Source of the DNA: Halieaceae bacterium
GTDB taxonomy: Bacteria; Pseudomonadota; Gammaproteobacteria; Pseudomonadales; Halieaceae
Assembly: GCA_902613175.1 (NCBI GenBank)
Contig: CACMGJ010000002.1
Location: forward strand, 62,001 to 126,000
Reading direction: 5' to 3'
DNA: 64,000 nt
The stretch's first letter is position 1, and each line of letters begins with the position of its first letter. The position numbers and the translations under genes are program-made. The notes under the pieces were generated by a model, which saw only the letters and a list, made by a program, of their open reading frames with translations, was not told where the DNA came from and made no database searches. Positions 29,498 to 41,200 of the stretch are shown here, piece after piece.

Positions 29498-30466
29498 ATG
29501 GAAATGAGGCCATTTAAACCCTTTGAATCGGTCAGCGCGCTCACCTTGGGCGGCGGCGGTCTAGGGCAGGTCTGGGGCGCCACCACACGCGATGAAGCGG
29601 TCGCTACGGCGAGGCTAGCTTTGGACTCGGGAATCACACACTTTGATATGGCGCCCATGTATGGTCGTGGAGAGGCCGAGTCTGTGATTGGTGAAGCGTT
29701 TAAAGGGACGGATACGTCGAACCTGAGATTTACCACTAAGTACCGACTGGGTCATGTCGCCCCAGAGCAGACCTATTACAAGCTCAATGCCTCGCTAACA
29801 CGCTCGCTTCAGACCATGGGCATTGAACGGGCAGACTTGTTCTTTCTTCACTCACAGTTAATCGAAGATGGCCATGTACTAGCCAAGTACGATGAGGTCC
29901 GCGACCGTCTGGCGACTCCACTCACCTACTTATACGAGTCGGTGATCCCCGTTTTTGATCGCTTGCAGGCAGAAGGGAAGATTGGCGGTTGGGGGTTTGC
30001 GCTCGGTCAGCAGTCCGCACTGGAATCCGTCATCGCTTCAGACACGCCCCCTACGGCAGTGCAGTGCGCAGTCAATCCGCTTAATTCTGTGGGCAGCATT
30101 GCGTATGTCACCGAGTCGTTCGATTGCCGAAGCGTGCTTGATGCCTGTCGGGCGAATGGCGTGCCTGCGCTGGCTATTCGCGCAGTGCAGGCGGGTGCGC
30201 TGACGTCGAAGATGGATCGTGAATTGCCTGCGGATGACGCAGATCAGCTGGATTTCGATCGCGCTCAGGGGTTTCGTCAACTAGCGGCTGACTGGGACCA
30301 GACCCCTGCTAGACTTGCGCACCGTTACGCGCTGTCTATCCCTGGTCTTGGCTCGGTCATTTTGGGCGTGAAGAATCGAGATGAACTTCGGGAGTGCTTG
30401 CAGGCCGAGCGTGACCCTCGACTGACCCCTGCGGAAATCGCATTAGTTGAGGCCGCCTGTCGCTGA
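29498..30466 (+). CDS. Aldo/keto reductase
   Basis: A 322-residue NAD(P)H-dependent oxidoreductase with a TIM barrel. The tetrad is visible: Asp50 and Tyr55 in FDMAPMYGRGEAE, Lys81 in TTKYRLG, and His118 in FFLHSQ. The sequence resembles the D-threo-aldose/L-fucose dehydrogenase and pyridoxal dehydrogenase branch, but the substrate cannot be fixed. GGAGG precedes the ATG. It stands alone between manB and the thiolase gene. Confidence 0.85.
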   Translation: MEMRPFKPFESVSALTLGGGGLGQVWGATTRDEAVATARLALDSGITHFDMAPMYGRGEAESVIGEAFKGTDTSNLRFTTKYRLGHVAPEQTYYKLNASLTRSLQTMGIERADLFFLHSQLIEDGHVLAKYDEVRDRLATPLTYLYESVIPVFDRLQAEGKIGGWGFALGQQSALESVIASDTPPTAVQCAVNPLNSVGSIAYVTESFDCRSVLDACRANGVPALAIRAVQAGALTSKMDRELPADDADQLDFDRAQGFRQLAADWDQTPARLAHRYALSIPGLGSVILGVKNRDELRECLQAERDPRLTPAEIALVEAACR

Positions 30467-30640
30467 TTCGCGAAGTATTATAGGCTCGAAGTCCTTCTTA
30501 GCCGAGCCTCGCTTTGAGAATTGTCAGTCTTGACCCTGCCATAAAGGCAACGTAGCGTAACGCGGCACAGTTGATCAGTAAGGTCATAACAATAGATGGA
30601 GTCCTCAAGGGCTCAAACACTCACTCTCAGGAGAAGCATT

Positions 30641-31882
30641 ATGGGTAACGCATACATTGTCGATGCATGCCGAACACCTCGAGGTATCGGAAAAGTGGGC
30701 AAGGGTGCCCTCGCACACTTGCATCCGTCTTATCTTGGTTCAACGGTGCTTAGCGCAATGGCTGAGCGGAACAATCTCAATACCTCTGAGGTTGATGACA
30801 TTATCTGGGGAACGTCATCGCAAAGCGGGAAGCAGGGCGGTGATCTCGGTCGTATGGCCGCACTGAATGCCGGCTATGACGTGCGTTCCTCGGGCGTAAC
30901 ACTCGACCGTTTCTGCGGTTCTGGCATCACGACCGTGAATCTTGCGGCGGCCCAGATCATGTCGGGTATGGAAGACCTTGTCATTGCTGGTGGTACCGAG
31001 ATGATGAGTTACCACTCTCAAATCGGCGATCCAAGTAAGCCGCCCATGATTGATTCGGGCAACCTGCACCTGCGTGAAATGCACCCGCAATCACAACAGG
31101 GTGTCTGTGCAGACGCGATTGCTACGCTGGAAGGTATCGATCGCGATGCTGCAGATAACCTAGCGTTAGTGAGCCAAGCTCGCGCAGCTCGCGCTATTGC
31201 AGAAGGTCGCTTTGACAAGTCGCTGATTACCGTCAAGAACCCTGATGGATCTGTTGCGCTTGATCACGAAGAGTTCCCTCGTCCCGAGACCACCAAAGAG
31301 GGACTGACTGATCTAAAGACAGTATTCAGCGTCGTCCGTGACGTACCTATTGACGAGGACGGCATAACCTACGGGGCTTTGATTCAACGTCGGTACCCTG
31401 AAATCACCGAGTTCAACCACATTCACCATGCGGGCAACTCTTCGGGTGTTGTGGACGGTGCAGCGGCACTCTTGCTCGCGTCTGAGTCCTACATGGAAAG
31501 AACCGGCATGACGCCGCGTGCGCGCATTGTTGCGACAGCGAACATGGGGGATTGTCCAACACTCATGTTGAATGCACCGGTACCAGCCGCCGAAAAGGTA
31601 CTTGCGAAAGCGGGTTTGTCCAAAGACGACATTGACGTGTGGGAGATCAACGAGGCGTTTTCGGTCGTAGCAGAGCGGTTCATTCGCCGACTCGATCTTG
31701 ATCGTGAGAAGGTGAACATCAACGGTGGTGCAATGGCCCTCGGTCACCCCATCGGTGCCACAGGCTCAATTTTGGTGGGCACGGCGCTGGATGAATTAGA
31801 GCGTCAACACGGCCGCTATGCCCTGATCACTATGTGTGCCGCCGGTGGTATGGCACCTGCGATCATCATCGAGCGCGTCTGA
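30641..31882 (+). CDS. Thiolase (acetyl-CoA C-acyltransferase family)
   Basis: A 413-residue thiolase. The nucleophile is Cys92 in LDRFCGSGITT, the base is His369 in ALGHPIGATGS, and the second cysteine is Cys399 in CAAGGMAP. Such enzymes cleave 3-ketoacyl-CoA or condense acetyl-CoA. The open frame reaches 30596, but the ATG at 30641 follows CAGGAGAAG and begins with the conserved AYIVDACRTPRG, so it is the start. There is no fadB partner beside it; chain-length preference is unknown. Confidence 0.9.
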   Translation: MGNAYIVDACRTPRGIGKVGKGALAHLHPSYLGSTVLSAMAERNNLNTSEVDDIIWGTSSQSGKQGGDLGRMAALNAGYDVRSSGVTLDRFCGSGITTVNLAAAQIMSGMEDLVIAGGTEMMSYHSQIGDPSKPPMIDSGNLHLREMHPQSQQGVCADAIATLEGIDRDAADNLALVSQARAARAIAEGRFDKSLITVKNPDGSVALDHEEFPRPETTKEGLTDLKTVFSVVRDVPIDEDGITYGALIQRRYPEITEFNHIHHAGNSSGVVDGAAALLLASESYMERTGMTPRARIVATANMGDCPTLMLNAPVPAAEKVLAKAGLSKDDIDVWEINEAFSVVAERFIRRLDLDREKVNINGGAMALGHPIGATGSILVGTALDELERQHGRYALITMCAAGGMAPAIIIERV

Positions 31883-31898
31883 TCAAAAACTTAACGAG

Positions 31899-31925
31899 AA
31901 GCCCGGCCTCGCCGGGCTTTTTTTT
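31899..31925 (+). terminator. Intrinsic terminator after the thiolase gene
   Basis: The stem AGCCCGGC-CTC-GCCGGGCT is followed by T8 on the plus strand, 16 bases after the thiolase stop. The left flank lacks an A-run, so it works mainly in the plus direction. Confidence 0.9.
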
Positions 31926-32051
31926 GCCTGTTGTGACGTGAGCAAAGGCTTAAGGACGTGCCTCAGTTCCCAATACCGCGTAAGTAATCAGCAGTCACTG
32001 AGTCTTGCGTTGAGCAACTGTTTTAGAGGGCCGGTGCTGGTTGGGAAATTG

Positions 32052-33659
32052 CTAGCGATTAGCGTTACGCCAAGCAGCCGCTAAGGCAGCGGTAGACGAG
32101 TCGAGTTCATCCAGCCCATCGCCGTTCTCAAGCGTTGCCCTAATCTGCTTGCCAATGACTTTGCCCAGCTCGACGCCCCACTGATCAAAGGCATTCAGCC
32201 CCATCAAGACTGATAGGAAGTAGGTCTTGTGCTCGTAGGTGGCGATAAGCGCCCCCAAGGTTTCCGGATTAACCGAGTTCATGACAAGCGTGCTGTGCGG
32301 GTGATTACCGGGCATCTCAAAGTGGGGTGCGAGTTCGCTTGGTAAGCCTTTCTCAGCGGCAAGCGCTTGTGACTCCGCAGCGCTTCGGCCAATCAAAAAT
32401 GCCCGGCTCTGTGCCAGCGCATTCGATGCAAGTTTTCGGTGGGCGTCGAGGTCAACATCGCCGTTGGTTAAGGGTAGGACGATGTCGGCACTGAAGCGTC
32501 GATTGCCCTGGTGCAAGAGCTGATAGTAGGAGTGCTGACCGATGGTACCCGCCGATCCCCAGAGTACCGGGGCTGTGACCTCGTTGATGGTTTTTCCGCC
32601 TAACGTTACCCGCTTGCCGTTACTTTCCATGGTGAGCTGTTGCAGGAAATCGGCAAGGTGTTCCAGTCGTTGCGAGTAGGGCAATACAAGGTGTGTTTCG
32701 GTGTTCAGATAGCGCGTATTCCATAGTTCGAGTAGCGCCATTATCATGGGAATATTCTGTTCGCAGTCAGCTGTTCGCGTGTGCTCGTCCAGTGCCTTCG
32801 CGCCATTCAGAAAGTCAGTAAAGGTGCGCCAGCCAAACCCCAGTGCAATTACGAGACCGATCGCCGACCATACGGAATAACGACCGCCCACCCAATCCCA
32901 CATTGGGAAACACGCCGCTTCACCAATGCCAAACTCGGCGGCTGCCGTGAGGTTGGTGGTGACGGCAAGGACGTGCTGGCCAATCGACGCCTCTGACACG
33001 CCACCGGCAATGAGCCAGGACCGCGCGCGTTGTGCATTGGTTAAGGTCTCTTCGGTTGTGAAGGTCTTGGAGCAGATGACGAGGAGTGTGGTTTGCGGAT
33101 TGAGCCCCCGAGTCACAACATCCAGATCATGAGGATCAACGTTGGAGATAAAGTGCGTGTTGAGCTGAGGCGAGACCTCCTCCAATGCGCGGCACACCAT
33201 TCGCGGACCGAGGTCTGAACCACCAATGCCGATATTAATCACGTTGGTGAAACGATCGCCTGAGGCGCTGACATGATCGCCAGAATGTATAGCTTCGGTG
33301 ACAGCACGCATTCGGCTGAGCGTTGCAGTTACCTCACCCGCCAAACCGGGCAACGTATCTTGAGCCGTCCCACGGAGTAATGTGTGCAAGGCGGCCCGCT
33401 CTTCAGTGATGTTGACTTCAGAGCCAGTGATCAAACGCTCGTACGCCCCTGCCAGATCCACACCTGCCGCCGACGCAGCTAGTGCCTGAAGTGACTGCTC
33501 GTCAATCAGTTGCTTTGATGCATCCAGCGTCAAGCCTGCGCCAGTGATAGTTAGCTGGGAAACACGGTTGGGGTTTTGCTCTAGCAGGATTGCTATAGAG
33601 TTCGGGAGAAGTCTCTCCGCCTCTGACAACAAGACGGCGTGATCACTGCTTTGCAGCAT
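32052..33659 (-). CDS. pgi: Glucose-6-phosphate isomerase
   Basis: Pgi (535 aa; E. coli 549) interconverts glucose-6-phosphate and fructose-6-phosphate. Diagnostic stretches are NIGIGGSDLGPRMVCRAL, VCSKTFTTEETLTNA, and WGSAGTIGQHSYYQLLHQG. The C-terminal LNAFDQWGVELGKVIGKQI carries the conserved catalytic-lysine region. It follows ispB by only 3 bases on the same strand, so the two are co-transcribed. Confidence 0.96.
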   Translation of the reverse strand: MLQSSDHAVLLSEAERLLPNSIAILLEQNPNRVSQLTITGAGLTLDASKQLIDEQSLQALAASAAGVDLAGAYERLITGSEVNITEERAALHTLLRGTAQDTLPGLAGEVTATLSRMRAVTEAIHSGDHVSASGDRFTNVINIGIGGSDLGPRMVCRALEEVSPQLNTHFISNVDPHDLDVVTRGLNPQTTLLVICSKTFTTEETLTNAQRARSWLIAGGVSEASIGQHVLAVTTNLTAAAEFGIGEAACFPMWDWVGGRYSVWSAIGLVIALGFGWRTFTDFLNGAKALDEHTRTADCEQNIPMIMALLELWNTRYLNTETHLVLPYSQRLEHLADFLQQLTMESNGKRVTLGGKTINEVTAPVLWGSAGTIGQHSYYQLLHQGNRRFSADIVLPLTNGDVDLDAHRKLASNALAQSRAFLIGRSAAESQALAAEKGLPSELAPHFEMPGNHPHSTLVMNSVNPETLGALIATYEHKTYFLSVLMGLNAFDQWGVELGKVIGKQIRATLENGDGLDELDSSTAALAAAWRNANR

Positions 33660-33662
33660 GGT

Positions 33663-34628
33663 TTAACTCTCCCGAGAGATAGAAAATTCAGCGATTTTCT
33701 GAAGGCTCAGCTTAGCGGGGCTTGATGACAGTTCTGCAAGCGCCGATGTAACGCGCTCACAGTGCTCGACAGCGGCGTTTCGTGTTTCACGGATGCCACC
33801 GGAACTGTCGGCGAGTGCGACAATCTCACTGAGTCGGTCAGCCGACTTGGTGCGTAGCGCATCAGCGATCAACGCTGCCTCATCGGGCGTGCTGTGACTC
33901 ATGGCATGAATCAGCGGCAGTGTTGGCTTTCCCTCATTTAGATCATCACCTACGTTTTTTCCGGTTGTCTCGGGGTCGCCCTCGTAATCGAGGACATCGT
34001 CGATCAATTGGAAAGCTATGCCAAGGTTTAGACCAATGCCATGCATGCGCTGAAGGGTTTCATCGCTCTCCCCATTGAGCATCACTGCGCCCTCGCAGGC
34101 AGCGGCAAACAGAATGGCGGTCTTTCGGGTGATGACATCGAAGTACTGTTCGCGCGTTGTGTCGGGGTCGCCAGCGCGCACCAATTGCATCACCTCACCT
34201 TCGGCAATCAGATTGGTCACATCTGCCATGAGCTTTAGGACGCGCATATTATCCAGTTGCACCATGAGCTGGAAAGCGCGGGTATACAAAAAGTCACCGA
34301 CCAGCACGCTGGGCGCGTTACCAAACTCACTGTTCACCGTAGGGCGGCCGCGTCTCAACGTTGAAATGTCGACGACATCGTCGTGCAGGAGTGTGGCGGT
34401 ATGAATGAATTCGATGATGGCCGCGAACTTGATGTGCTTTTCCGTTACCTCTCCCACGGATGCAGCTGCTAATAACGTCAGCAATGGGCGCAAGCGCTTA
34501 CCGCCGGCATCGACAATGTATTGCCCGACGTTTTCCACCATGTCGACATCTGAGTGCAGCTGGTCAACGATGAGCGCGTTTACTTTGGTGAACTCAGCCT
34601 CAACACTGGCTCTTATTTCGTTTATCAC
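33663..34628 (-). CDS. ispB: Octaprenyl (polyprenyl) diphosphate synthase
   Basis: IspB (321 aa; E. coli 323) makes the isoprenoid side chain of ubiquinone. The two Asp-rich motifs are HDDVVD (82-87) and LIDDVLDYEGD (208-218), and GGKRLRPLL (42-50) binds isopentenyl diphosphate. It is divergent from rplU, an arrangement widely conserved in gammaproteobacteria. Product chain length (C40 expected) is not provable from sequence. Confidence 0.93.
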   Translation of the reverse strand: MINEIRASVEAEFTKVNALIVDQLHSDVDMVENVGQYIVDAGGKRLRPLLTLLAAASVGEVTEKHIKFAAIIEFIHTATLLHDDVVDISTLRRGRPTVNSEFGNAPSVLVGDFLYTRAFQLMVQLDNMRVLKLMADVTNLIAEGEVMQLVRAGDPDTTREQYFDVITRKTAILFAAACEGAVMLNGESDETLQRMHGIGLNLGIAFQLIDDVLDYEGDPETTGKNVGDDLNEGKPTLPLIHAMSHSTPDEAALIADALRTKSADRLSEIVALADSSGGIRETRNAAVEHCERVTSALAELSSSPAKLSLQKIAEFSISRES

Positions 34629-34777
34629 AGGACTATTATCACTGGGTCGTCAGGCGACCTTTTCGCGGCGAGACGGGATTATAAGATGTCGCCGTCTTTG
34701 TTGTCACGAAGTGGGATATTCACCCTATCTTCGCCTTGCGTAAGCCCAATAAACCACGTATTCTCCGCGCCCTTGTT

Positions 34778-34783
34778 TATAAT
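34778..34783 (+). promoter_or_regulatory. Likely -10 element upstream of rplU
   Basis: A perfect TATAAT (34778-34783) lies 77 bases upstream of the rplU ATG in the divergent ispB-rplU spacer. I see no good -35 match 16-18 bases before it. Confidence 0.4.
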
Positions 34784-34860
34784 CAACACCCGAGCGCCTA
34801 CGCTCTGCCCCGCGACAGCGGTTTTCATACAGCGAGCAGGCTAACTGGAAGGAAATACAC

Positions 34861-35172
34861 ATGTACGCGGTAATTGTTAGCGGTGGAAAGCAGCACCGCG
34901 TTGAAGAAGGCGAATTCCTCAAGCTCGAGAAGCTTGAAGTGGCTACGGGCGAATCGGTCGAGTTTGACCAAGTACTGATGGTTGGCGAAGGCGCTGACGT
35001 TAAGATTGGTGCTCCGGTTGTCGAGGGTAGCTCAGTCACTGCTGAAGTCGTGAGCCATGGTCGCCACGAAAAGATTAAGATTGTGAAGTTCAACCGTCGT
35101 AAGCACTACCGCAATGAGACAGGTCATCGCCAGTGGTACACGGAAGTGAAGATCACAGGAATCAAGGGATAA
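34861..35172 (+). CDS. rplU: 50S ribosomal protein L21
   Basis: L21 (103 aa, as in E. coli) binds 23S rRNA. It begins [20 protein letters not shown] and contains [20 protein letters not shown]. It opens the rplU-rpmA-obgE-proB series. AAGGAAA precedes the ATG. Confidence 0.97.
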   Translation: MYAVIVSGGKQHRVEEGEFLKLEKLEVATGESVEFDQVLMVGEGADVKIGAPVVEGSSVTAEVVSHGRHEKIKIVKFNRRKHYRNETGHRQWYTEVKITGIKG

Positions 35173-35187
35173 TCGGGGAGTAATCTA

Positions 35188-35445
35188 ATGGCACACAAAA
35201 AAGCTGGTGGTAGTACCCGTAACGGTCGCGATAGCGAAAGCAAACGCCTTGGCGTTAAGGCCTTCGGTGGTCAGGCAGTCTCAGCGGGCAGCATCATCGT
35301 TCGGCAGCGTGGCACAAAGTTCCACGCAGGCGCTAACGTTCGTGTAGGTAAAGATCACACATTGTTTGCCACAGCAGACGGTAAAGTTGAGTTCTACACA
35401 GGCGGACCGCAAAATCGTAAGCAAGTTCGCATTGTGACAGGCTGA
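35188..35445 (+). CDS. rpmA: 50S ribosomal protein L27
   Basis: L27 (85 aa, as in E. coli) reaches with its N-terminal tail into the peptidyl-transferase centre. The sequence [20 protein letters not shown] and [20 protein letters not shown] are diagnostic. It starts 15 bases after rplU and is followed by a terminator, so obgE downstream may be expressed partly from its own promoter. Confidence 0.97.
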   Translation: MAHKKAGGSTRNGRDSESKRLGVKAFGGQAVSAGSIIVRQRGTKFHAGANVRVGKDHTLFATADGKVEFYTGGPQNRKQVRIVTG

Positions 35446-35462
35446 TAGCAGCATAGTTTTCG

Positions 35463-35496
35463 GAAAAGCCCTGTCAGTCGACGGGGCTTTTTTTTT
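35463..35496 (+). terminator. Intrinsic terminator after rpmA
   Basis: The stem AAAGCCCTGTC/GACGGGGCTTT with an AGTC loop is followed by T9. It separates the two ribosomal protein genes from obgE, 43 bases downstream. Confidence 0.88.
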
Positions 35497-35536
35497 GGTT
35501 CACGGCTGATGTGTGAGCGAAAGCTTACGGGAGTGA

Positions 35537-37860
<2,324 letters not shown>

Positions 37861-37873
37861 CGGATAGGATTTC

Positions 37874-38689
37874 ATGACAACGCTTCTGGCTTACAGTACT
37901 GCTTTATTTATCGCCTCGTGGATTGGAGGGTGGTTGCCACGGCGCTTTGCCCTCACGCATGTGCAAACTCAGCTCGTGATGAGCCTCGTGGCTGGCTTGA
38001 TGCTGGGTGTCGCCGGTTTTCATCTGATTCCCCACAGCGTTGAACTGAGCCAGTCCATCGACCACACCATGTATTTTGTCGTGGGTGGTTTGGTCTTTAT
38101 GTTGTTGCTATTGCGTTTGTTCCACTTTCATCAGCACGACATTGCGACGGATGGTGAGGATTGCGGACACGCCAATGAGCATGATCACGCCCATGCGCAT
38201 GACCATGCGCATCCGCCGCGTGACGTGGGTTGGATGGGCCTGTTTCTGGGGCTGAGCATCCACACCATTCTGGATGGGGTTGCCTTGGGTGCGATTCTCC
38301 GTGTGGAGGTGGGTTCACTTTTATTGCCTGGTCTCGGCGTGTTCGTCGCCATCCTGCTTCACAAGCCGCTGGATGCACTGTCAATCGAAACCATGATGCG
38401 CTTGGATGGCTGGAGCGAAAAACATCGGGGCATTGCTAATACGCTGTTTGCACTGCTCTGCCCGATTGCGGCTATCCTATTCTATCTGGGGTTCAGTGGA
38501 CCGATTGCCAACGTTCTCCCGGCGGCTCTCGCGTTTTCCGCAGGCGCCTTCATTTGCATCGCGCTGGCGGACCTGTTGCCAGAAGTCCAGTTCCACAGTC
38601 ACGACCGCTTTAAACTGACGGCGAGTTTTGCCGTGGGTCTGCTAATCGCCCTGGCGTTGGGCGTCTTAGAGCCCCACTATCATCAATAG
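37874..38689 (+). CDS. ZIP-family metal transporter
   Basis: A 271-residue inner-membrane protein with about eight hydrophobic helices. A histidine-rich loop (HANEHDHAHAHDHAHPP, about residues 97-115) is a likely metal-binding site. The helix SIHTILDGVALGAI holds the conserved His/Asp positions of the ZIP metal path, and HKPLDALSIETMM is the next metal helix. It probably carries zinc or another divalent metal. It starts 13 bases after proB. The exact metal and direction cannot be told. Confidence 0.8.
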   Translation: MTTLLAYSTALFIASWIGGWLPRRFALTHVQTQLVMSLVAGLMLGVAGFHLIPHSVELSQSIDHTMYFVVGGLVFMLLLLRLFHFHQHDIATDGEDCGHANEHDHAHAHDHAHPPRDVGWMGLFLGLSIHTILDGVALGAILRVEVGSLLLPGLGVFVAILLHKPLDALSIETMMRLDGWSEKHRGIANTLFALLCPIAAILFYLGFSGPIANVLPAALAFSAGAFICIALADLLPEVQFHSHDRFKLTASFAVGLLIALALGVLEPHYHQ

Positions 38690-38774
38690 CGTATCAATCT
38701 TCCAAATAAGCTCTCGGACTTTAGTTCGGATCTTCTCGCCGCTGAGTAACACACCCTCAAGAGTAACTATCGGC

Positions 38775-39854
38775 TCAATTGCCACCTAGGCGAGTGGATT
38801 CTGCCTTAGCCACGTCGGCATCATATTTGGGTGCCATCCAGCCGTTTAGCTGCTCGGTTACCAAGGTCGTCAGTAAATCGATATGGTTATCTGTCGCGTT
38901 GAGGCAAGTAATGTACTCATAACGCTCGCCACCCGCTTCAATAAAGTAGTCGCGGTTTTCCATACCGATTTCTTCGATAGTCTCGAGGCAGTCCGCCGAG
39001 AAGCCGGGACATATGATTTGCAGTGACTTGACACCTGTTTCCGGTAGGCCCTGCAGTGTTTCGTCGGTGTACGGCTTTAGCCACTCGTCGCGACCAAATC
39101 GGGATTGAAACGTCGACATATAATCGTCTTCAGAGAGCCCCAGCTCGTCGGCAACAAGACGCGATGTCTTCATACACTGGCAGTGGTAGGGGTCGCCCTC
39201 CAACAGGTAGCGTTTTGGCATGCCGTGGTAGGACAGCACCAATTTGTCGGCGCGACCATGGGAGTCCCAATGCTCGCGAATGCTATCGGCAATGGCTTTG
39301 ATATAGGCGGGATGGTCATGATAAGAGCTGACGAACCGCAAATCCGGTAGCCATCGTTGCCCCTGAAGCTCATCGGATAATGCATCAAATGTTGAGGCTG
39401 TCGTTGGTCCCCCAAATTGAGGGTAGAGCGGGAGTACCACCAGCTGTTGAACTCCCTCGCCGAGAAGTGCTTGAACCTGAGAGCCGATGGAGGGCTGTCC
39501 GTAGCGCATGGCACCCTTAACAACAATATTGTCGCCCCAATGAGCTTGCAGCCGCTCCTTAACGCCGGTTACCTGATCTTCGAGGTGGTAGAGCAAAGGG
39601 GAGCCCCGGTCAGTCCAGACCTCAGAGTAGGCTTCAGCTGACTTCTTTGGACGAGTCGTCAAAATAAAGGCATGCAAAATCATCCACCACAGCAGGCGGG
39701 GTACCTCGACGACTCGGGGGTCCCACAGAAATTGCTTCAGGTACGGGCGCAACGCTTTCGCTGTTGGTGCCTCAGGAGTCCCGAGGTTGGTCAGCAGCAC
39801 GCCTATTTTGGGCTGGGTTCCGTGGTCGTAGTTCGACACACCAATAAATCGCAT
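38775..39854 (-). CDS. hemH: Ferrochelatase
   Basis: HemH (359 aa) inserts ferrous iron into protoporphyrin IX to make heme. Key residues are His210 in LSYHGMPKRYLLEGDPYHCQC and Glu291 in CPGFSADCLETIEEI. The N-terminus (KIGVLLTNLGTPEAPT) is typical. The C-terminus extends past E. coli HemH (320 aa). It stands alone on the minus strand between the ZIP gene and the acyl-CoA dehydrogenase cluster. Confidence 0.95.
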   Translation of the reverse strand: MRFIGVSNYDHGTQPKIGVLLTNLGTPEAPTAKALRPYLKQFLWDPRVVEVPRLLWWMILHAFILTTRPKKSAEAYSEVWTDRGSPLLYHLEDQVTGVKERLQAHWGDNIVVKGAMRYGQPSIGSQVQALLGEGVQQLVVLPLYPQFGGPTTASTFDALSDELQGQRWLPDLRFVSSYHDHPAYIKAIADSIREHWDSHGRADKLVLSYHGMPKRYLLEGDPYHCQCMKTSRLVADELGLSEDDYMSTFQSRFGRDEWLKPYTDETLQGLPETGVKSLQIICPGFSADCLETIEEIGMENRDYFIEAGGERYEYITCLNATDNHIDLLTTLVTEQLNGWMAPKYDADVAKAESTRLGGN

Positions 39855-40013
39855 GTTGGTACCTGTGATCTCGCTTTAAGGCCTAGTCGCCGCCTTACTC
39901 ACTACGCATACCTCGTATGCGCGGATGCCATTCTAGCGTGTTATTCAATTTGACTCGCCCCCTTCAGCCGCCTATAAACCCGTGAACAAGAAAAATAGTT
40001 CTAGGAACCCACT

Positions 40014-41180
40014 ATGAGCCTCACGTTTGACTCTGCACGCATTCCAAACCCTCATTTAACCCAGGATCACTTGGCCTGGCGGGATGCACTCCGGCGTTTT
40101 ATCGACAAGGAAATCATGCCTTATGCAGAGGACTGGGACGAGGCGGGTCACATCCCCATTGAGCTATGGCCCAAGGCCGCCGAAGTAGGGCTACTCGGCG
40201 CCGGTTATCCAGAGCAATACGGCGGCATGGAAACCGATAGCTGGCACAACTGGATCATCAATGAGGAGCTGTCGCGTGTGGGTGTGGGTGGCTTATCAGC
40301 ATCACTCATGGTTCACGGCATTGGCCTACCCCCGGTTATCAATTGGGGAACTGAGGAGCTGAAGGCTGAGATCGCACCACCCGTGCTGCGTGGTGAGTCC
40401 TGGATCTCGCTGGGCATCACCGAGCCCGGTGGGGGCTCGGATGTTGCGAGCTTGAAAACCACGGCCGTGCGCGACGGCGACCACTACATTGTGAATGGTT
40501 CCAAAACCTATATTACGGGCGGTATGCGCGCCAACTATGTATCCACGGCGGTGCGCACCGGGGGCGAGGGTGCGACCGGCGTTTCGATGTTGCTCATCCC
40601 AACCGACACAGAAGGGTTTTCGAGAACGGCACTTGATAAAAAGATGGGTTGGTGGGCATCAGATACGGCCACCTTGTATTTCGACAATGTCCGAGTCCCA
40701 GTCTCAAACCTCGTCGGGCAGGAGAATCAGGGCTTCAAGGTCATCATGACGAACTTTAATTCGGAGCGCATGGGCATGGCCGCCTCCATGGAGGCCTTTG
40801 GTCGCGTTTGCATGGAAGAAGCCGTTGCCTGGGCTACCGAGCGTCGAACCTTCGGCAAGCGTTTGGCGGACCACCAGGTTATTCGGCACAAGATTGCTAT
40901 GATGAAGCAGAAGCTCAACGCGACTCAGGCGTACATTCGTATGTGTTACGAAGCCATTGAGGCGGGTGAGCCCAACGCGGGCGATATTGCATTGCTAAAG
41001 GTGCAAGCGAGTGAAGTGATGGAGTTTTGTGCGCGCGAGGCCATGCAAATCCTTGGTGGCATTGGTTACATGCGCGGGAATCGCGTTGAGCGGATCTACC
41101 GCGAGGTCAGAGTCAATGCGATCGGCGGTGGCTCCGAAGAGATTATGAGAGATTTAGCGAGCCGTCAGTACGGGCTTTAA
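40014..41180 (+). CDS. Acyl-CoA dehydrogenase (isovaleryl/long-chain type)
   Basis: A 388-residue FAD-dependent acyl-CoA dehydrogenase. FAD/substrate segments are GITEPGGGSDVASLKT and VNGSKTYITGGMRA, and ILGGIGYMRGNRVERIYREVR is the C-terminal helix region. The glutamate at the medium-chain enzyme position is replaced by glycine (AIGGGSEEI), while Glu251 in NFNSERMGM sits where isovaleryl- and long-chain enzymes keep the catalytic base. It probably acts on a branched or long acyl-CoA. It is first of three such genes. Confidence 0.9.
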   Translation: MSLTFDSARIPNPHLTQDHLAWRDALRRFIDKEIMPYAEDWDEAGHIPIELWPKAAEVGLLGAGYPEQYGGMETDSWHNWIINEELSRVGVGGLSASLMVHGIGLPPVINWGTEELKAEIAPPVLRGESWISLGITEPGGGSDVASLKTTAVRDGDHYIVNGSKTYITGGMRANYVSTAVRTGGEGATGVSMLLIPTDTEGFSRTALDKKMGWWASDTATLYFDNVRVPVSNLVGQENQGFKVIMTNFNSERMGMAASMEAFGRVCMEEAVAWATERRTFGKRLADHQVIRHKIAMMKQKLNATQAYIRMCYEAIEAGEPNAGDIALLKVQASEVMEFCAREAMQILGGIGYMRGNRVERIYREVRVNAIGGGSEEIMRDLASRQYGL

Positions 41181-41200
41181 AAATAAGAAAGGTGAATCAT